This document shows, piece by piece, positions 8,409 through 18,000 of a stretch of DNA of 64,000 nucleotides. The position numbers were made by a program, and so were the translations under genes. The DNA lies in the NCBI RefSeq assembly GCF_021532315.1, contig NZ_JAKGAO010000024.1:62001-126000 (forward strand), in the 5' to 3' direction. The notes under the pieces are model-generated. The model was given only the letters and a program-made list of their open reading frames with translations. It had not been told where the DNA came from and searched no databases. Within the stretch, counting starts at the first letter, position 1. Every line of letters begins with the position of its first letter. This stretch comes from Paenibacillus tarimensis (GTDB lineage Bacteria > Bacillota > Bacilli > Paenibacillales > Paenibacillaceae).

Positions 8409-9611
8409 TCAGTTCGCGCCCCTCGGACTGGCAAGAGAGGGTTTCCTGTATTCCGGAATCCGAAGCCAGTTGGCCAGGACGATGGCGATGACGCAGCATA
8501 GCGCTGCTACCACAAATGCCTGCGTGAACGAAACGTTCTTAACGATGATTGGTCCTACGAAGGCGGACAGCCCGTACGCTTGATAGACGAGGCCATAATT
8601 AGCTCCCAGACTGCCTGTGCCGTAATAGTCAGCGGTCAAGGAAGGGTAGACAGCCAGGAATCCCCCGAAGCAGAAGCCGATCAGGGATACAGATACCATG
8701 AACAGACTGACTGTCATAGGAACCATGCTCATAAACAGGAGGACGGCAGCTGTCAGCCCGTACATCCACAGAAGTGTTCTCTTGCGTCCCACACTATCGG
8801 ACAGCTTCCCAAGCAAAATCCGGCCCAAAGCGTTAAACAAGGCGATGAACATCACGGCATTGGCGGCTTCCGCTGCAGTTAAACCTACCATCTCTACGCC
8901 AATGTCCACCGCAAAGCTGATGACCATTAACCCCGCTATGGTACCGAAGAAGAACATCGCCCACATGATATAGAACGTTCGTGTGGCAAGCATTTCTGTT
9001 GGCTTGTAAGAAGGTCTTTCCCCTTGTCCCGACGTGGACGCATCAAGCTTCCGTGCCTGTCCGGCAGGATTCAGCAGCAGCTGGGCTCCTCCAATGACAA
9101 GGATCATATACAGCAGCCCCAGATAAACGAAGCTGGCAGACACTCCGACAGATTCGATCATGGCTCCAATTACAGGCTTGTAAATTAGTCCCCCCGCTCC
9201 GAAACCCGCTACCGCGAGCCCGCCAATCAGGCCTGGTTTGTCCGGAAACCATTTGATACATGCCGAGAGAGGACAGACATATGCCGTACCGATGCCGATC
9301 CCGCCAATTACACCGTAATAGAGGTACAACTCCAATAAAGTATCCGCTTGACTAGATAACATCAGTCCGGCTCCAAGCAAGAGGCCCCCGATAGTGGCCA
9401 CCTTTCTCGGCCCGATACGGTCCTGAAGCCTTCCGGCCGCTATTGTTGCCAAGGCAAAGGTCGCGATTGTAATGGAGAAGGTGACGACCACATCCTCCCG
9501 CTCCCAGCCAAATTTATCCATTAATGGCTTGTTAAACAAACTCCATGCATAGACCGCTCCCAAATTCATCTGGATCATTAACGCTCCCAGCACAACCCAC
9601 CATCTCTTCAT
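8409..9611 (-). CDS. OFA-family MFS transporter (oxalate/formate antiporter-like)
   Basis: A 400-residue major facilitator with about 12 membrane segments and the start MKRWWVVLGALMIQMNLGAVYAWSLF, whose YAWSLF segment is typical of the OFA group (OxlT-like). The loop GRLQDRIGPRKV after TM2 is the MFS signature, and GKLSDSVGRKRTLL is its repeat after TM8. The ATG has an AGGAGG site. The group exchanges small carboxylates such as oxalate and formate, but many Firmicute members have unknown substrates. It has its own promoter and a roughly 270-base leader that ends in a terminator hairpin (see 9638-9881). Confidence 0.85.
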   Translation of the reverse strand: MKRWWVVLGALMIQMNLGAVYAWSLFNKPLMDKFGWEREDVVVTFSITIATFALATIAAGRLQDRIGPRKVATIGGLLLGAGLMLSSQADTLLELYLYYGVIGGIGIGTAYVCPLSACIKWFPDKPGLIGGLAVAGFGAGGLIYKPVIGAMIESVGVSASFVYLGLLYMILVIGGAQLLLNPAGQARKLDASTSGQGERPSYKPTEMLATRTFYIMWAMFFFGTIAGLMVISFAVDIGVEMVGLTAAEAANAVMFIALFNALGRILLGKLSDSVGRKRTLLWMYGLTAAVLLFMSMVPMTVSLFMVSVSLIGFCFGGFLAVYPSLTADYYGTGSLGANYGLVYQAYGLSAFVGPIIVKNVSFTQAFVVAALCCVIAIVLANWLRIPEYRKPSLASPRGAN

Positions 9612-9637
9612 CTTCTGTACCTGCCTCCTTAGATGTC

Positions 9638-9881
9638 AAAAAGAGAGACCCGTTCAGATGCTTACGCATCCTCACAGGCCTCCCTTGTACTCACGCTGCC
9701 GTGCTTACTTAAGCTACCGTCGTATGATTGTGTATAATTATCTAATCCTTATTAAGGACTGTGAATAAGAACCGTCTAACGTTGTTAGCGGATATCCTCC
9801 AATCCCGATCTGTAAGGATCCTGATGGAAACCATCCCGTGTAACAGTCCTGCGCGAACATCCGCAGCTTACCCACAAAGCC
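9638..9881 (-). ncRNA. Candidate structured leader RNA with terminator, upstream of the MFS gene
   Basis: From the likely start near 9881 about 240 bases precede a strong terminator at 9638-9686. That terminator is a 13-bp stem with three G.U pairs, a tandem G.A internal loop, and a GATGC stem capped by a GTAA tetraloop, followed by TTTTT only about 10 bases before the MFS ribosome site. Internal hairpins GATGG-TTT-CCATC, CTGCG...CGCAG and TCCTT-AAT-AAGGA are visible. No known riboswitch consensus was recognised, and there is no T-box motif. It could be an attenuating leader or a free small RNA. Confidence 0.5.
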
Positions 9882-9887
9882 TAGGTA

Positions 9888-9916
9888 ATTATACCTGCCC
9901 TCATATCCATAGTCAA
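9888..9916 (-). promoter_or_regulatory. Strong sigma-A promoter of the MFS leader
   Basis: On the minus strand TTGACT (9916-9911), a 17-base spacer, then TATAAT (9893-9888). A second promoter-like pair, TTCACA-N17-GATAAT, lies inside the leader at 9765-9737. Confidence 0.7.
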
Positions 9917-9968
9917 TCCCCAATAAATGCATCCTGCACGGCAAGCGGCACCTGTACAGCCTTAATCC

Positions 9969-11579
9969 CTACTTCACTCTGAACGTATTATGCGCGTACT
10001 TGCGAACGGATATGGTTGCAACTGCAAAATATACGACCGCAATCAATAAGACAGCACTGGTCAAGGCAGCAGGCGGAACCGGAAAGAAGACAACGAACCC
10101 GCAGGCAGCCGACACAGGCATGGACACAATGAAATATAGCGGATTTTTCATATCCAAGTCCGTGGAATAGGGCTGAAAGATATAGTAGAGAAACAGATGA
10201 TGGATGGTAAATATGACTGCCAGCGAGGCGATGCTAGTCCATAACAGCACGACATGAAGCAGCTGAATGCTCCCGCCTGCCGTGAAGGTTACCAGCGTCA
10301 GTGCTCCCCCTAATCCAGCTGCAATCAGCATATTCTGGCCGGTCATCTTGCGCAGCCGGATTAAGAAATGCTCGTAAGCCGCGCTCCGGTAGAAGCTGTA
10401 ACGGGTTAAGCTGATATCGCAGTGGTAGAACATCGCCCTGCACATGGTCTCACCCATGCTCAATAAGCTCATCACGATGGGCAAAATGGGGAAAACCATT
10501 GCCAGCTCCAGCTGCAGGTAACCCGGCTGCATACGGCCCATGACCAGCATCGCGATCGAGCCGATGATTCCTGCAGCAGCAGTAATCGCGAGCCGCTTGT
10601 AGACGGGACGGCGGATTAAGCTGCGATGCCTTGCGAAGAAGATCGCATTGAGATAAGCATAGCCCTCTTTCCCAACAAACAGCTCCCGCCCCATGGTCTC
10701 TTCTGCATAATCGCTCTCCGTGGCTTGAACGCTTGTCTTGTTAGCATCTGCAATCATACCTCTGACGTTCAAGTACGGATCGTCCCGCTTCGATGCGGCA
10801 TTCACAGCCTCTCGGTAATGAGGATACCTCGCAAGCTGAACGGCCGCCGTGGCCCCCAAAACAGCGGATACCAACACCACTAACCCGTGCATGATAGCCG
10901 GTCCGACCGTCGGCACTCCTTCCAGCAAGAGCGGCAGATACGCAGCGGTATAGCCTGCAATAATGACGAGCCATACAATAGCCGCCCGCTTGACTAATAC
11001 AACCCCGGTCTTCTCATACAGCTTGAGATGAAGATATTCACACAGTATTCTCCACCCCGTGACAGACACCGCAAGCATGACCGCTTGCAGTACCGTCCCC
11101 TGCAGGAGCAGCACGAATACCAGCAGGGCTGGTATGTAGCTGGCAAGAAACACGACATACCGATAGGATAAAGCGGCTTGCATATAGAGCTTAGGCGACA
11201 TTCGCATCAGCTTCACCGCTACATATTTTTCCCGCTTCGGTTCCAGCACATTGGCGCTGCTCACCCCTGCAACCAGCAAGCTGATGAGCACGAACACGTG
11301 AATGAACAGCTCAAGCGGCTCATGTGCGTTCGACCGTTCGCTTGCAGCCGTTATCGGCAAATAGACAAGCAGGTACAGGTACAGAAGCTTGGATATGACG
11401 CTCCACAGCAGCAACACAGCAATTACAAGGACATTGACCGAGCGCTTCAGATCCAACCTTGCATACACGGAATTCTTGATCACCTTGCCGATCAAGGGCA
11501 GCCGCTGTACATAGTAGAAGAACAGATTGATCGCCGAGGACGTCCGTATCGCCAGCAGCGTGCTAAGAACCTTCAGCAT
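9969..11579 (-). CDS. ABC exporter permease subunit
   Basis: A 536-residue polytopic membrane protein with about 12 hydrophobic segments in pairs, typical of the large single-chain permeases of ABC-2-like exporters in Firmicutes (bacteriocin or antibiotic transport type, EcsB-like in layout). It has no recognised catalytic motif. It starts inside the 3' end of the ATPase gene: ATG 11579 has an AAGGATGAG site, whereas ATG 11588 has none. The pair is therefore translationally coupled. The substrate is unknown. Confidence 0.8.
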   Translation of the reverse strand: MLKVLSTLLAIRTSSAINLFFYYVQRLPLIGKVIKNSVYARLDLKRSVNVLVIAVLLLWSVISKLLYLYLLVYLPITAASERSNAHEPLELFIHVFVLISLLVAGVSSANVLEPKREKYVAVKLMRMSPKLYMQAALSYRYVVFLASYIPALLVFVLLLQGTVLQAVMLAVSVTGWRILCEYLHLKLYEKTGVVLVKRAAIVWLVIIAGYTAAYLPLLLEGVPTVGPAIMHGLVVLVSAVLGATAAVQLARYPHYREAVNAASKRDDPYLNVRGMIADANKTSVQATESDYAEETMGRELFVGKEGYAYLNAIFFARHRSLIRRPVYKRLAITAAAGIIGSIAMLVMGRMQPGYLQLELAMVFPILPIVMSLLSMGETMCRAMFYHCDISLTRYSFYRSAAYEHFLIRLRKMTGQNMLIAAGLGGALTLVTFTAGGSIQLLHVVLLWTSIASLAVIFTIHHLFLYYIFQPYSTDLDMKNPLYFIVSMPVSAACGFVVFFPVPPAALTSAVLLIAVVYFAVATISVRKYAHNTFRVK

Positions 11580-12282
11580 GGCTCTCATCCTTCAGCAGCT
11601 CGATAATGCTCTGCTCGAATTCTGGACTGCGCAGCAGCTCAGGCGACACGGACGCTAACTGACCGCGGTTCAAGATCACGAGTTCATCGCAAAGATCGGA
11701 TGCAAGCTGCAGAATATGGGTGGAGAAAATGAGGATATGGTTATGCTTCATCTCGCGGAGCAGCTTCTTCATCTCCAGCGCCACAATAACGTCGAAGGAA
11801 GTAAGCGGCTCATCCAGCAGAATGACCGGCGGCTTCGTGATCAAGAACAGCAGCATCTGCAGCTTGTTCTTCATTCCGTGAGAATACCCTTTAATGAGCC
11901 GGTGCCGCTCCTCCTCCGCCATACTCATCATGTCGAAATATTGGTCTATCGTTAGATCGGCCTGAAGATTCTCGTGGCGGTTACTATCCATAAAGAATTT
12001 AACAAACTCATAGCCCGTCAGAAACTCCGGCAGGATCGGCAGCGAGTAGACGTAGCCAACATCCTGCTCACGCAGCTCACGCTCCGCGCCGTCAATCTCC
12101 AATAAAGCCCGGCCGCCATCCATCTTTAGCTCACCGCTTAGGCAGTTGAATAAAGTGGTCTTGCCTGCCCCGTTCCGTCCCAGCAACCCGTATATTTTAC
12201 CCTTCTGAAACCGCTGCTCCACGCCTTGAAGCACCTGCTTCTCGTTGAACTGCTTCGTAATCTTGTCCAGCACCAGCTGCAA
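11563..12282 (-). CDS. ABC exporter ATP-binding subunit
   Basis: A 239-residue ABC ATPase with Walker A GRNGAGKTTL, a degenerate signature YSHGMKNK in place of LSGGQ, Walker B VILLDEPLTSFD and an H-switch in FSTH. The degenerate signature is common in exporters that pair with large permeases. The best start is the TTG at 12282, 8 bases after a GGAAGGAG site; in-frame codons further upstream overlap this site. It overlaps the permease gene by 17 bases. It lies just outside the ssrA-bounded island. Confidence 0.88.
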   Translation of the reverse strand: MQLVLDKITKQFNEKQVLQGVEQRFQKGKIYGLLGRNGAGKTTLFNCLSGELKMDGGRALLEIDGAERELREQDVGYVYSLPILPEFLTGYEFVKFFMDSNRHENLQADLTIDQYFDMMSMAEEERHRLIKGYSHGMKNKLQMLLFLITKPPVILLDEPLTSFDVIVALEMKKLLREMKHNHILIFSTHILQLASDLCDELVILNRGQLASVSPELLRSPEFEQSIIELLKDESHAEGS

Positions 12283-12489
12283 TGAAATCACTCCTTCCAT
12301 CCCTGTAATACGGTAAGCTTGTCAGTAGAGTTTCCACCTATTCCATTTGCAGACAAACTGCATCTTGCAGGTACGGAAGAAGTACACAAAAGCCCTACCC
12401 TCAGTCTTTCGAGTGAGGCACTTAAAATATTGAACTAAGTACTCTCTCTTTAGCAATCCGAACATTCTAGAAGATTCAAGTCTTTCCCA

Positions 12490-12722
12490 TGGCAAAAATC
12501 CACAACCGAATGAGGTCGTGGATTTACATGGTGGAGACGAGGGGAGTTGAACCCCTGTCCGAAGATAGCGGTACATAGGCTACTACGGGTGTAGTCACAG
12601 TTTTGATGTCACCTGGGTCGACGCCCCATAACCGGCTTCGATCTAGGTCAGCCTGATTGTCTTCTTCCAGTTAATCACAGTCGGAGACCAATTGGCGTAT
12701 CCCACTAAGATTGGGCTCCTAT
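12490..12722 (-). pseudogene. ssrA: Detached 3' fragment of ssrA (tmRNA) with its terminator
   Basis: From the CCA end at 12529 the sequence matches the 3' half of the intact tmRNA gene at 26895-27088 with about 17 differences in some 195 bases by hand alignment. The T-arm, the pseudoknot region and the 3' acceptor strand are present; the tag codons and the 5' half are absent. The similarity continues past the CCA into a hairpin (ATCCACaacc/gtcGTGGAT, 12494-12526) that resembles the intact gene's terminator. This is the far boundary of the 14 kb island. Confidence 0.9.
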
Positions 12723-12729
12723 CCCGCCA

Positions 12730-14490
12730 CTAAAGTTGAACACTACTCATTCTTTCATTAAGTAAACCATTATCCTGAGCTAGCTTGATAATTTCAGATA
12801 TTGGAATTACCTCGTTTGGTACTACTCCGTTCTCGGTTGCTCCTTTTGCAGCAATAGCAATCACTTCAGCATTTTCATTAACAACTGGTCCACCACTGTT
12901 TCCTGCATAAATAGTTGGTGAAATTTCATGGCGAATATATTCACCTTTTGTTCCCTTATGAATTCTTTTACCTTGAACAAAGCCATTCTCAACCCTAATC
13001 TCTTGTCCTTGACGATAATTTGGATATCCAATTAAATCAATAGACTGACCCTTCGTAATACTTGTATTGTACTCTAATCCAATAGCCGAACAATCAATAT
13101 CATCGGGTGTCAGAATTGCAATGTCTCTTTCGGGGTCATAACATGTAATGGTACAAGCAAGTTCAGAATCATGTTTAAATACCCGGATACGATAACTACT
13201 AGGAAGTTTAGCACCATTATCTAAGGCATCAATTATTGTACCAAGTACATGTGTGTTAGTAACCACACCTATTCCTTTAAGAAGAACGCCTGTTCCCTGC
13301 CCGTAATAAAGATCTACCATGTCATCCATTTTAGGATCAAAGACACATTTGATATCATCCTGGTCTATAACATAAGTATAATCTTCATAGGCTTTTCTTT
13401 TATTATTTTGCTTTTCAGCAGAATTAATAATCATTTTCTTTGGAGATATTCGGTTAAATCGGCTTGCTAATTTCAAGTAAATAGGGTCTCGTTTTCCCTT
13501 TACGTGACCTACATGGGTAATCATTCCCCGAAGTACTAAGAACATATCCGGGTAGTTCCCTTTTACCCTTTGTCGGAATGGATATTTCCGTTCAAATATG
13601 CTTCTTGCAAAATCAAGGTCATTAATGTTCTTTTCTATACAATTAAGAATGGAACGAATTCTACGAATATATGTCCTGCTTACGTTCAATTTCTCATTCA
13701 CTGTAATCCCTGTTACAGATTGATTACCTTCACGATCTTGCAGTCTAATTTTACGTTCGTTTACATTGAAGCCATTACTCTTAATAATCTGTATTAAGTT
13801 ATCGCTTAATATTACCTGCTTATCATCATTCAGTAACGCAATAGCTTTAGGGAATGTTTTCTTATTTGTTGAAAATGTAATATCGTCTGCATATCTTGTA
13901 TATTTAACCCCCTTACTTTCAAGGGAAAGCCTCAGGAGTTCCTTATCTAAACTCTTGGCAAGTATATTAGAAATTATTGGGGAAGTTGCCGCTCCTTGAG
14001 GCAAAATACCATCCGGATGAACGCAAATATTCGCAAGTGTTGTTGAGACCGTATCATTGAACTTAAAGTAAGAAATAAACATCTTTCTCACCCTTGCAAA
14101 AGATATACTCTCAAAAAAGTTCTCTAAGTCTATATTCAATACATAATTCTTTTTAAGATGTTCAGAAGCATTCGTTACGATACTTCGTTTTTCTATAAAA
14201 CCGTATGCTCGGGTATGAGGTGTAAAGTTCAGAGAAAGAATATAGGCGAGTTTTTTTTGAAGTAGAGTCAAATTTTTTGAGGGACTATATATTGTGCGAT
14301 AACCACCATTTTTTTTAGCCAAGGGAAAAGACTTATAGTTAATTTGCTTATCTCTAATAAGAATCTTCCAAAGAAATTCTACTGGAATTTCCAACAACAA
14401 TGCGACATCTTCAAAATCAGTTAAGGTTTTGAATTTACTTTTTATTTTATCATCTGAACTTTGTAATAAAGGACGGACAAGAGTACTGAT
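12730..14490 (-). CDS. Retron-type reverse transcriptase fused to a trypsin-like serine protease
   Basis: A fusion of about 590 residues; numbers below follow the longest frame, opening with TTG at 14520. The RT part (about 40-340) has the retron X-region NASEH (117-121), motif A NIDLENFF (Asp131), QGAATSP (175-181), the YADD active site (210-213) and the retron Y-region VTG (269-271). The protease part (about 400-590) has His424 (TNTHV), Asp466 (ERDIAIL) and Ser542 in GNSGGP, so the triad is complete. RT-protease retrons are a known defence class; I recall type XI. The predicted msr-msd RNA lies directly upstream. The start is unusual: a perfect GAGGTGATC site points to an AUC codon at 14490. 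The gene is AT-rich and abuts the ssrA fragment. Confidence 0.92.
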   Translation of the reverse strand: MSTLVRPLLQSSDDKIKSKFKTLTDFEDVALLLEIPVEFLWKILIRDKQINYKSFPLAKKNGGYRTIYSPSKNLTLLQKKLAYILSLNFTPHTRAYGFIEKRSIVTNASEHLKKNYVLNIDLENFFESISFARVRKMFISYFKFNDTVSTTLANICVHPDGILPQGAATSPIISNILAKSLDKELLRLSLESKGVKYTRYADDITFSTNKKTFPKAIALLNDDKQVILSDNLIQIIKSNGFNVNERKIRLQDREGNQSVTGITVNEKLNVSRTYIRRIRSILNCIEKNINDLDFARSIFERKYPFRQRVKGNYPDMFLVLRGMITHVGHVKGKRDPIYLKLASRFNRISPKKMIINSAEKQNNKRKAYEDYTYVIDQDDIKCVFDPKMDDMVDLYYGQGTGVLLKGIGVVTNTHVLGTIIDALDNGAKLPSSYRIRVFKHDSELACTITCYDPERDIAILTPDDIDCSAIGLEYNTSITKGQSIDLIGYPNYRQGQEIRVENGFVQGKRIHKGTKGEYIRHEISPTIYAGNSGGPVVNENAEVIAIAAKGATENGVVPNEVIPISEIIKLAQDNGLLNERMSSVQL

Positions 14491-14513
14491 AAAGATCACC
14501 TCAGATACACAAG

Positions 14514-14673
14514 TAGGCAAACAAGTGCAGTTCTACCTTTCTAAATTACTCCGGTGATACCAAGTGAGACAATTCGATAAACAGCGCGAGTAGTACATAG
14601 CGATACGTAGTTACCTTAGGTTGTTGGATAGCGATTATCACCATCCAAAAGTCAACTGCATCTTGCTTGCCTA
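14514..14673 (-). ncRNA. Predicted retron msr-msd RNA
   Basis: The two ends are inverted repeats: a1 at 14673-14654 pairs with a2 at 14532-14514 over 19 bp with one bulged base and one G.U pair, as in the a1/a2 stem of retron RNAs. A G follows a1 directly, as the branching guanosine should. The interior holds a 10-bp hairpin (TTGGATGGTG-ATAAT-CGCTATCCAA) as an msr stem and a TACGTA-TCGC-TATGTA hairpin towards the msd. A promoter places the transcript start at the a1 edge. The RT gene follows immediately. The msd boundaries were not resolved by eye. Confidence 0.8.
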
Positions 14674-14678
14674 ATGGT

Positions 14679-14708
14679 ATTATACTATAGCTCCTTTCTA
14701 CTTGTCTT
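14679..14708 (-). promoter_or_regulatory. Promoter of the retron RNA and RT gene
   Basis: AAGACA (14708-14703), an 18-base spacer and TATAAT (14684-14679), read on the minus strand. The predicted start falls near 14672, at the a1 boundary. Confidence 0.65.
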
Positions 14709-14863
14709 TGCTATCTTTAGAACAAAGCTTAAGACGATTATTAACCTTTAAAACTTACCATAATCTACTTATTCTCTCCTCAGTAACATAGACACATTAT
14801 ATTTCTCCCCATATGTATCACATATATGCAGGAAGAAGCCTTTACTCAGCTAATTCTTCTTAC

Positions 14864-14905
14864 TTAGTCAAAGTAACCCCGAAGGGATTGAGGCCCTTTG
14901 ACTAA
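14864..14905. promoter_or_regulatory. Inverted repeat over the -35 of the helicase-nuclease gene
   Basis: A 10-bp perfect inverted repeat (TTAGTCAAAG / CTTTGACTAA) with a nested AATCCC-TTC-GGGGTT stem on the minus strand. The right arm contains TTGACT, which with TAGTAT at 14922-14927 (18-base spacer) makes a plausible plus-strand promoter. No T-run follows on either strand, so it is not a terminator; an operator or RNA structure is more likely. Confidence 0.55.
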
Positions 14906-14994
14906 CTAAATCTCATTATCGTAGTATTTATGTTGTCAATTTACAGCCATTCCATGTCGAAAGAAGGAGATTTTTTCTAAATGTTGAATTAATC

Positions 14995-15016
14995 TATAGG
15001 AACTTTGGTTCCTATA
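14995..15016 (+). promoter_or_regulatory. 9-bp hairpin in the leader of the helicase-nuclease gene
   Basis: TATAGGAAC-TTTG-GTTCCTATA is a perfect stem-loop about 40 bases before the ATG. It could be an operator or a 5' UTR element. The rest of the 14674-15054 region holds the promoters described but no gene that I can support. Confidence 0.5.
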
Positions 15017-15054
15017 TTCTTATGTTTAAAGTCCTGAATGGTTGAGGTGTTAAT

Positions 15055-18000
15055 ATGGCTGCAATTGATATTCGCATAGATAAATGGAAAAAGCGTTTGC
15101 TTGATCTAGGAAAGAAAAACAGACTTATCAACTATCGAGAGACCAAACGTTCCAACATAAAAATAACAAGTCCTGATCTTGCCGAATTGTTCAGGTTGCT
15201 AGTCGTGAATGAGACAGACTTAGAATTCCCTTTCCCTTATGAAGAACTCGAAGATGAGGAAGATGAAGCTGCTGAGCGTTATACTTCACTTGGTGATATC
15301 CAAACTAATCAAACAATTAATGAACAACAGAAGACGTTAAGAAATCTTAGAAATAAAGCAAAGACAGCACTTGAAGAACAGGGCGTCAATATCCTGTATC
15401 TTACTTTTGGTTTTCTCAAATGGAAAGAGAGTCTGAACTCTGACCAAATCATCACATCCCCTATCGTACTTGTTCCTGTTACACTTACATTAGAGTCCAT
15501 TACATCCCCTTTCGTCCTGCGTTTACATGAAGACGAGGTCGTTATCAACCCAACATTAAAATATAAGATGGAGCACGAATTTGGGATAACTCTACCTGAA
15601 TTTGATGCACATGAAGACAGCATAACAGATTATCTCTCAACCCTTAGCAAAACAGTTAGTAAGAACAAATGGGATATTGCTCTCGAAACATGCTTAAGCC
15701 TACTCTCATTTTTGAAAATAAATATGTATGAAGACCTAGATAAGAATCAAGAAAAAATCAAGGCACATCCTGTTCTTCGTGGGCTGTCCGGAGACAGAAC
15801 TCAAATCAAAACATTGCCCGCTGAATTCAATCATTATGATCATGATAAAAAGATACGAGCAATAGACACGTTTCAAGTTGTCGATGCTGATTCCAGCCAG
15901 CAGGATGCCATTCTTTATTCAAAGAAGGGTGTCAGTTTTGTTCTGCAAGGCCCCCCAGGCACTGGGAAAAGCCAAACCATAACAAACATAATCGCTGAGA
16001 GTCTTGCTGAAGGTAAGCGGGTCCTCTTTGTGTCTGAGAAAATGGCAGCACTTGAGGTAGTACATAAACGCCTGTCGCAGGCCGGCCTCTCCGACTTTTG
16101 CTTGACCCTACACAGCCATAAAGCCAACAAGAAGGAGGTACTGAATGATCTTGGACGCACACTGACATTAAATAGATTTAAGATTCATGAAGAGGCAATC
16201 ACACAACTTGAATTACTTGAGCGACAAAGGGGAAAATTGAACCATTATGTTACGGAGCTCCATACGATCATCCAGCCACTTAATCAATCTCTATATATGG
16301 TTAATGGGAAATTGGCGAAGCTGTATGAGACCCCTGACGTTATATTCACCATTAACAACGTTGCTGGTACAACACCGGAACAAATGAATCGATACAAATA
16401 CCTCCTGAACGAGTTATCCAAGACCATCGGAAAAATGACCGCTGATTACGCTCTAAACCCATGGAGAAACTGCAATGTCCCCCATGTTTCCCACGAACTA
16501 AGACATGACATTGAAACAAACCTAAGGAAGCTAGCCCCTGCCTTCGTAACATTGCTAGAGACTATCAACAAAACGAACACAACACTTGGCTTGAATAGGG
16601 GATCGAACTTATCCGAGATAGATGATCTCATTGAGATCCTCAATGTATCTGAAAAATCACCGGGCATTCCGATTCATTGGGTAACAACGGATGACATTTC
16701 CTCGCTTATGCAGCAAGCAGAGAAATATCTCGAGATGAAACAGGAGTATGAGGAATATCAGGCTCAACTGCGTAAGGTGTACCATTGCGAATACTTCACA
16801 ATGAAAGCAGAAGCTAGAAAGTCACAACTCCAAACAAAAACCTTAGCCATTAAACCGGTTCTAAACTCCGGTAATTTTCCTACTGAAAATGATGTCATGA
16901 AGTTTGCAAGATCAATCATAAATGAACTATCCACGGTTACTACAAAATTAGAAACCGCTTCTGCCGCGGCGGATAGCATTGCTAAAACACTCAAAATTCC
17001 ATACAAATCCTCTATTTCCGGCTTAGAGAGCCTACACGTGCTTATTAGTCATATACTTCTTAATCCAAGGCCAACCGAATCTTGGTTTGAGCCGGGCAAA
17101 TACACTGCAATTAAGAAGATTGCCTTAGAAGCTAAGAATACCTACGACCAAATCAATGCAATTTCAGTTTCTATTAGCAGCATCTTTGATATAGAAATCT
17201 TTGAGTTGGATTTCTCTTCTATGCTTAAACGGTTCAAAGTGGAATACACCTCTTGGTTAAAACATCTTAAGAAGAGTTACAGATCAGATAAAAAACAAGT
17301 CCTTGGCCTTGTGAAGGGTAGTAATCAAAAGATCGACGATCAAACAATTATCACCGTTTTAAATCAGTTAAAAGATCTCTCCGATAAGCATACCTGGCTA
17401 AAAGAGAATGATCACCTCTTGACTGAATTGCTTGGAAGCCATTACGCGGGGAAGTTAACAGACTGGGATCTACTGGAACAATCACTTGAACAATTTACAA
17501 GTATCATCAACTCGTTCTCGGGTGAACCAATATCATCAAGTGTTAAGGACTTCCTTATTAGCAGTGGTTCTACCTATCAAAGCCTTAAAACGTACCATGA
17601 GAAACTTGGAATTATAAACGATAACGAACTACCGCTTATTCTTCAAAGAGTATTCTCAACACATGCGGATTATAAGGTCATGGATTCGACAGTACTCCTT
17701 GAAATGATTACTAGTGTAACAAATTCACTACAGGATCTAGATGAGCTATTTACAGAGGTGACCAGATTCAGCAACAAAGAACTATCTTATGATGAAGTAA
17801 TGGACGATATCTCCAAGCTCGAGATCATTCAGATCACTGACCTTACGATTAATTCGGAGAGTGAACGTCTTAAAGAGACTTATCAAAACTTCTTCAATGG
17901 TAGTATCCAGACAGACTGGAATTCAATTTTAGGTTCATTATCTTGGACAGGTGATTTCAAAAAAATACACGAAAAATACGCTTTACCGATGGATTATATT

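Noticed and set aside
12356-12368. A 13-base sequence AACTGCATCTTGC shared with the retron a1 repeat at 14654-14666
   Set aside because: Exact 13-base matches are expected by chance many times in 64 kb; no structural context at 12356.
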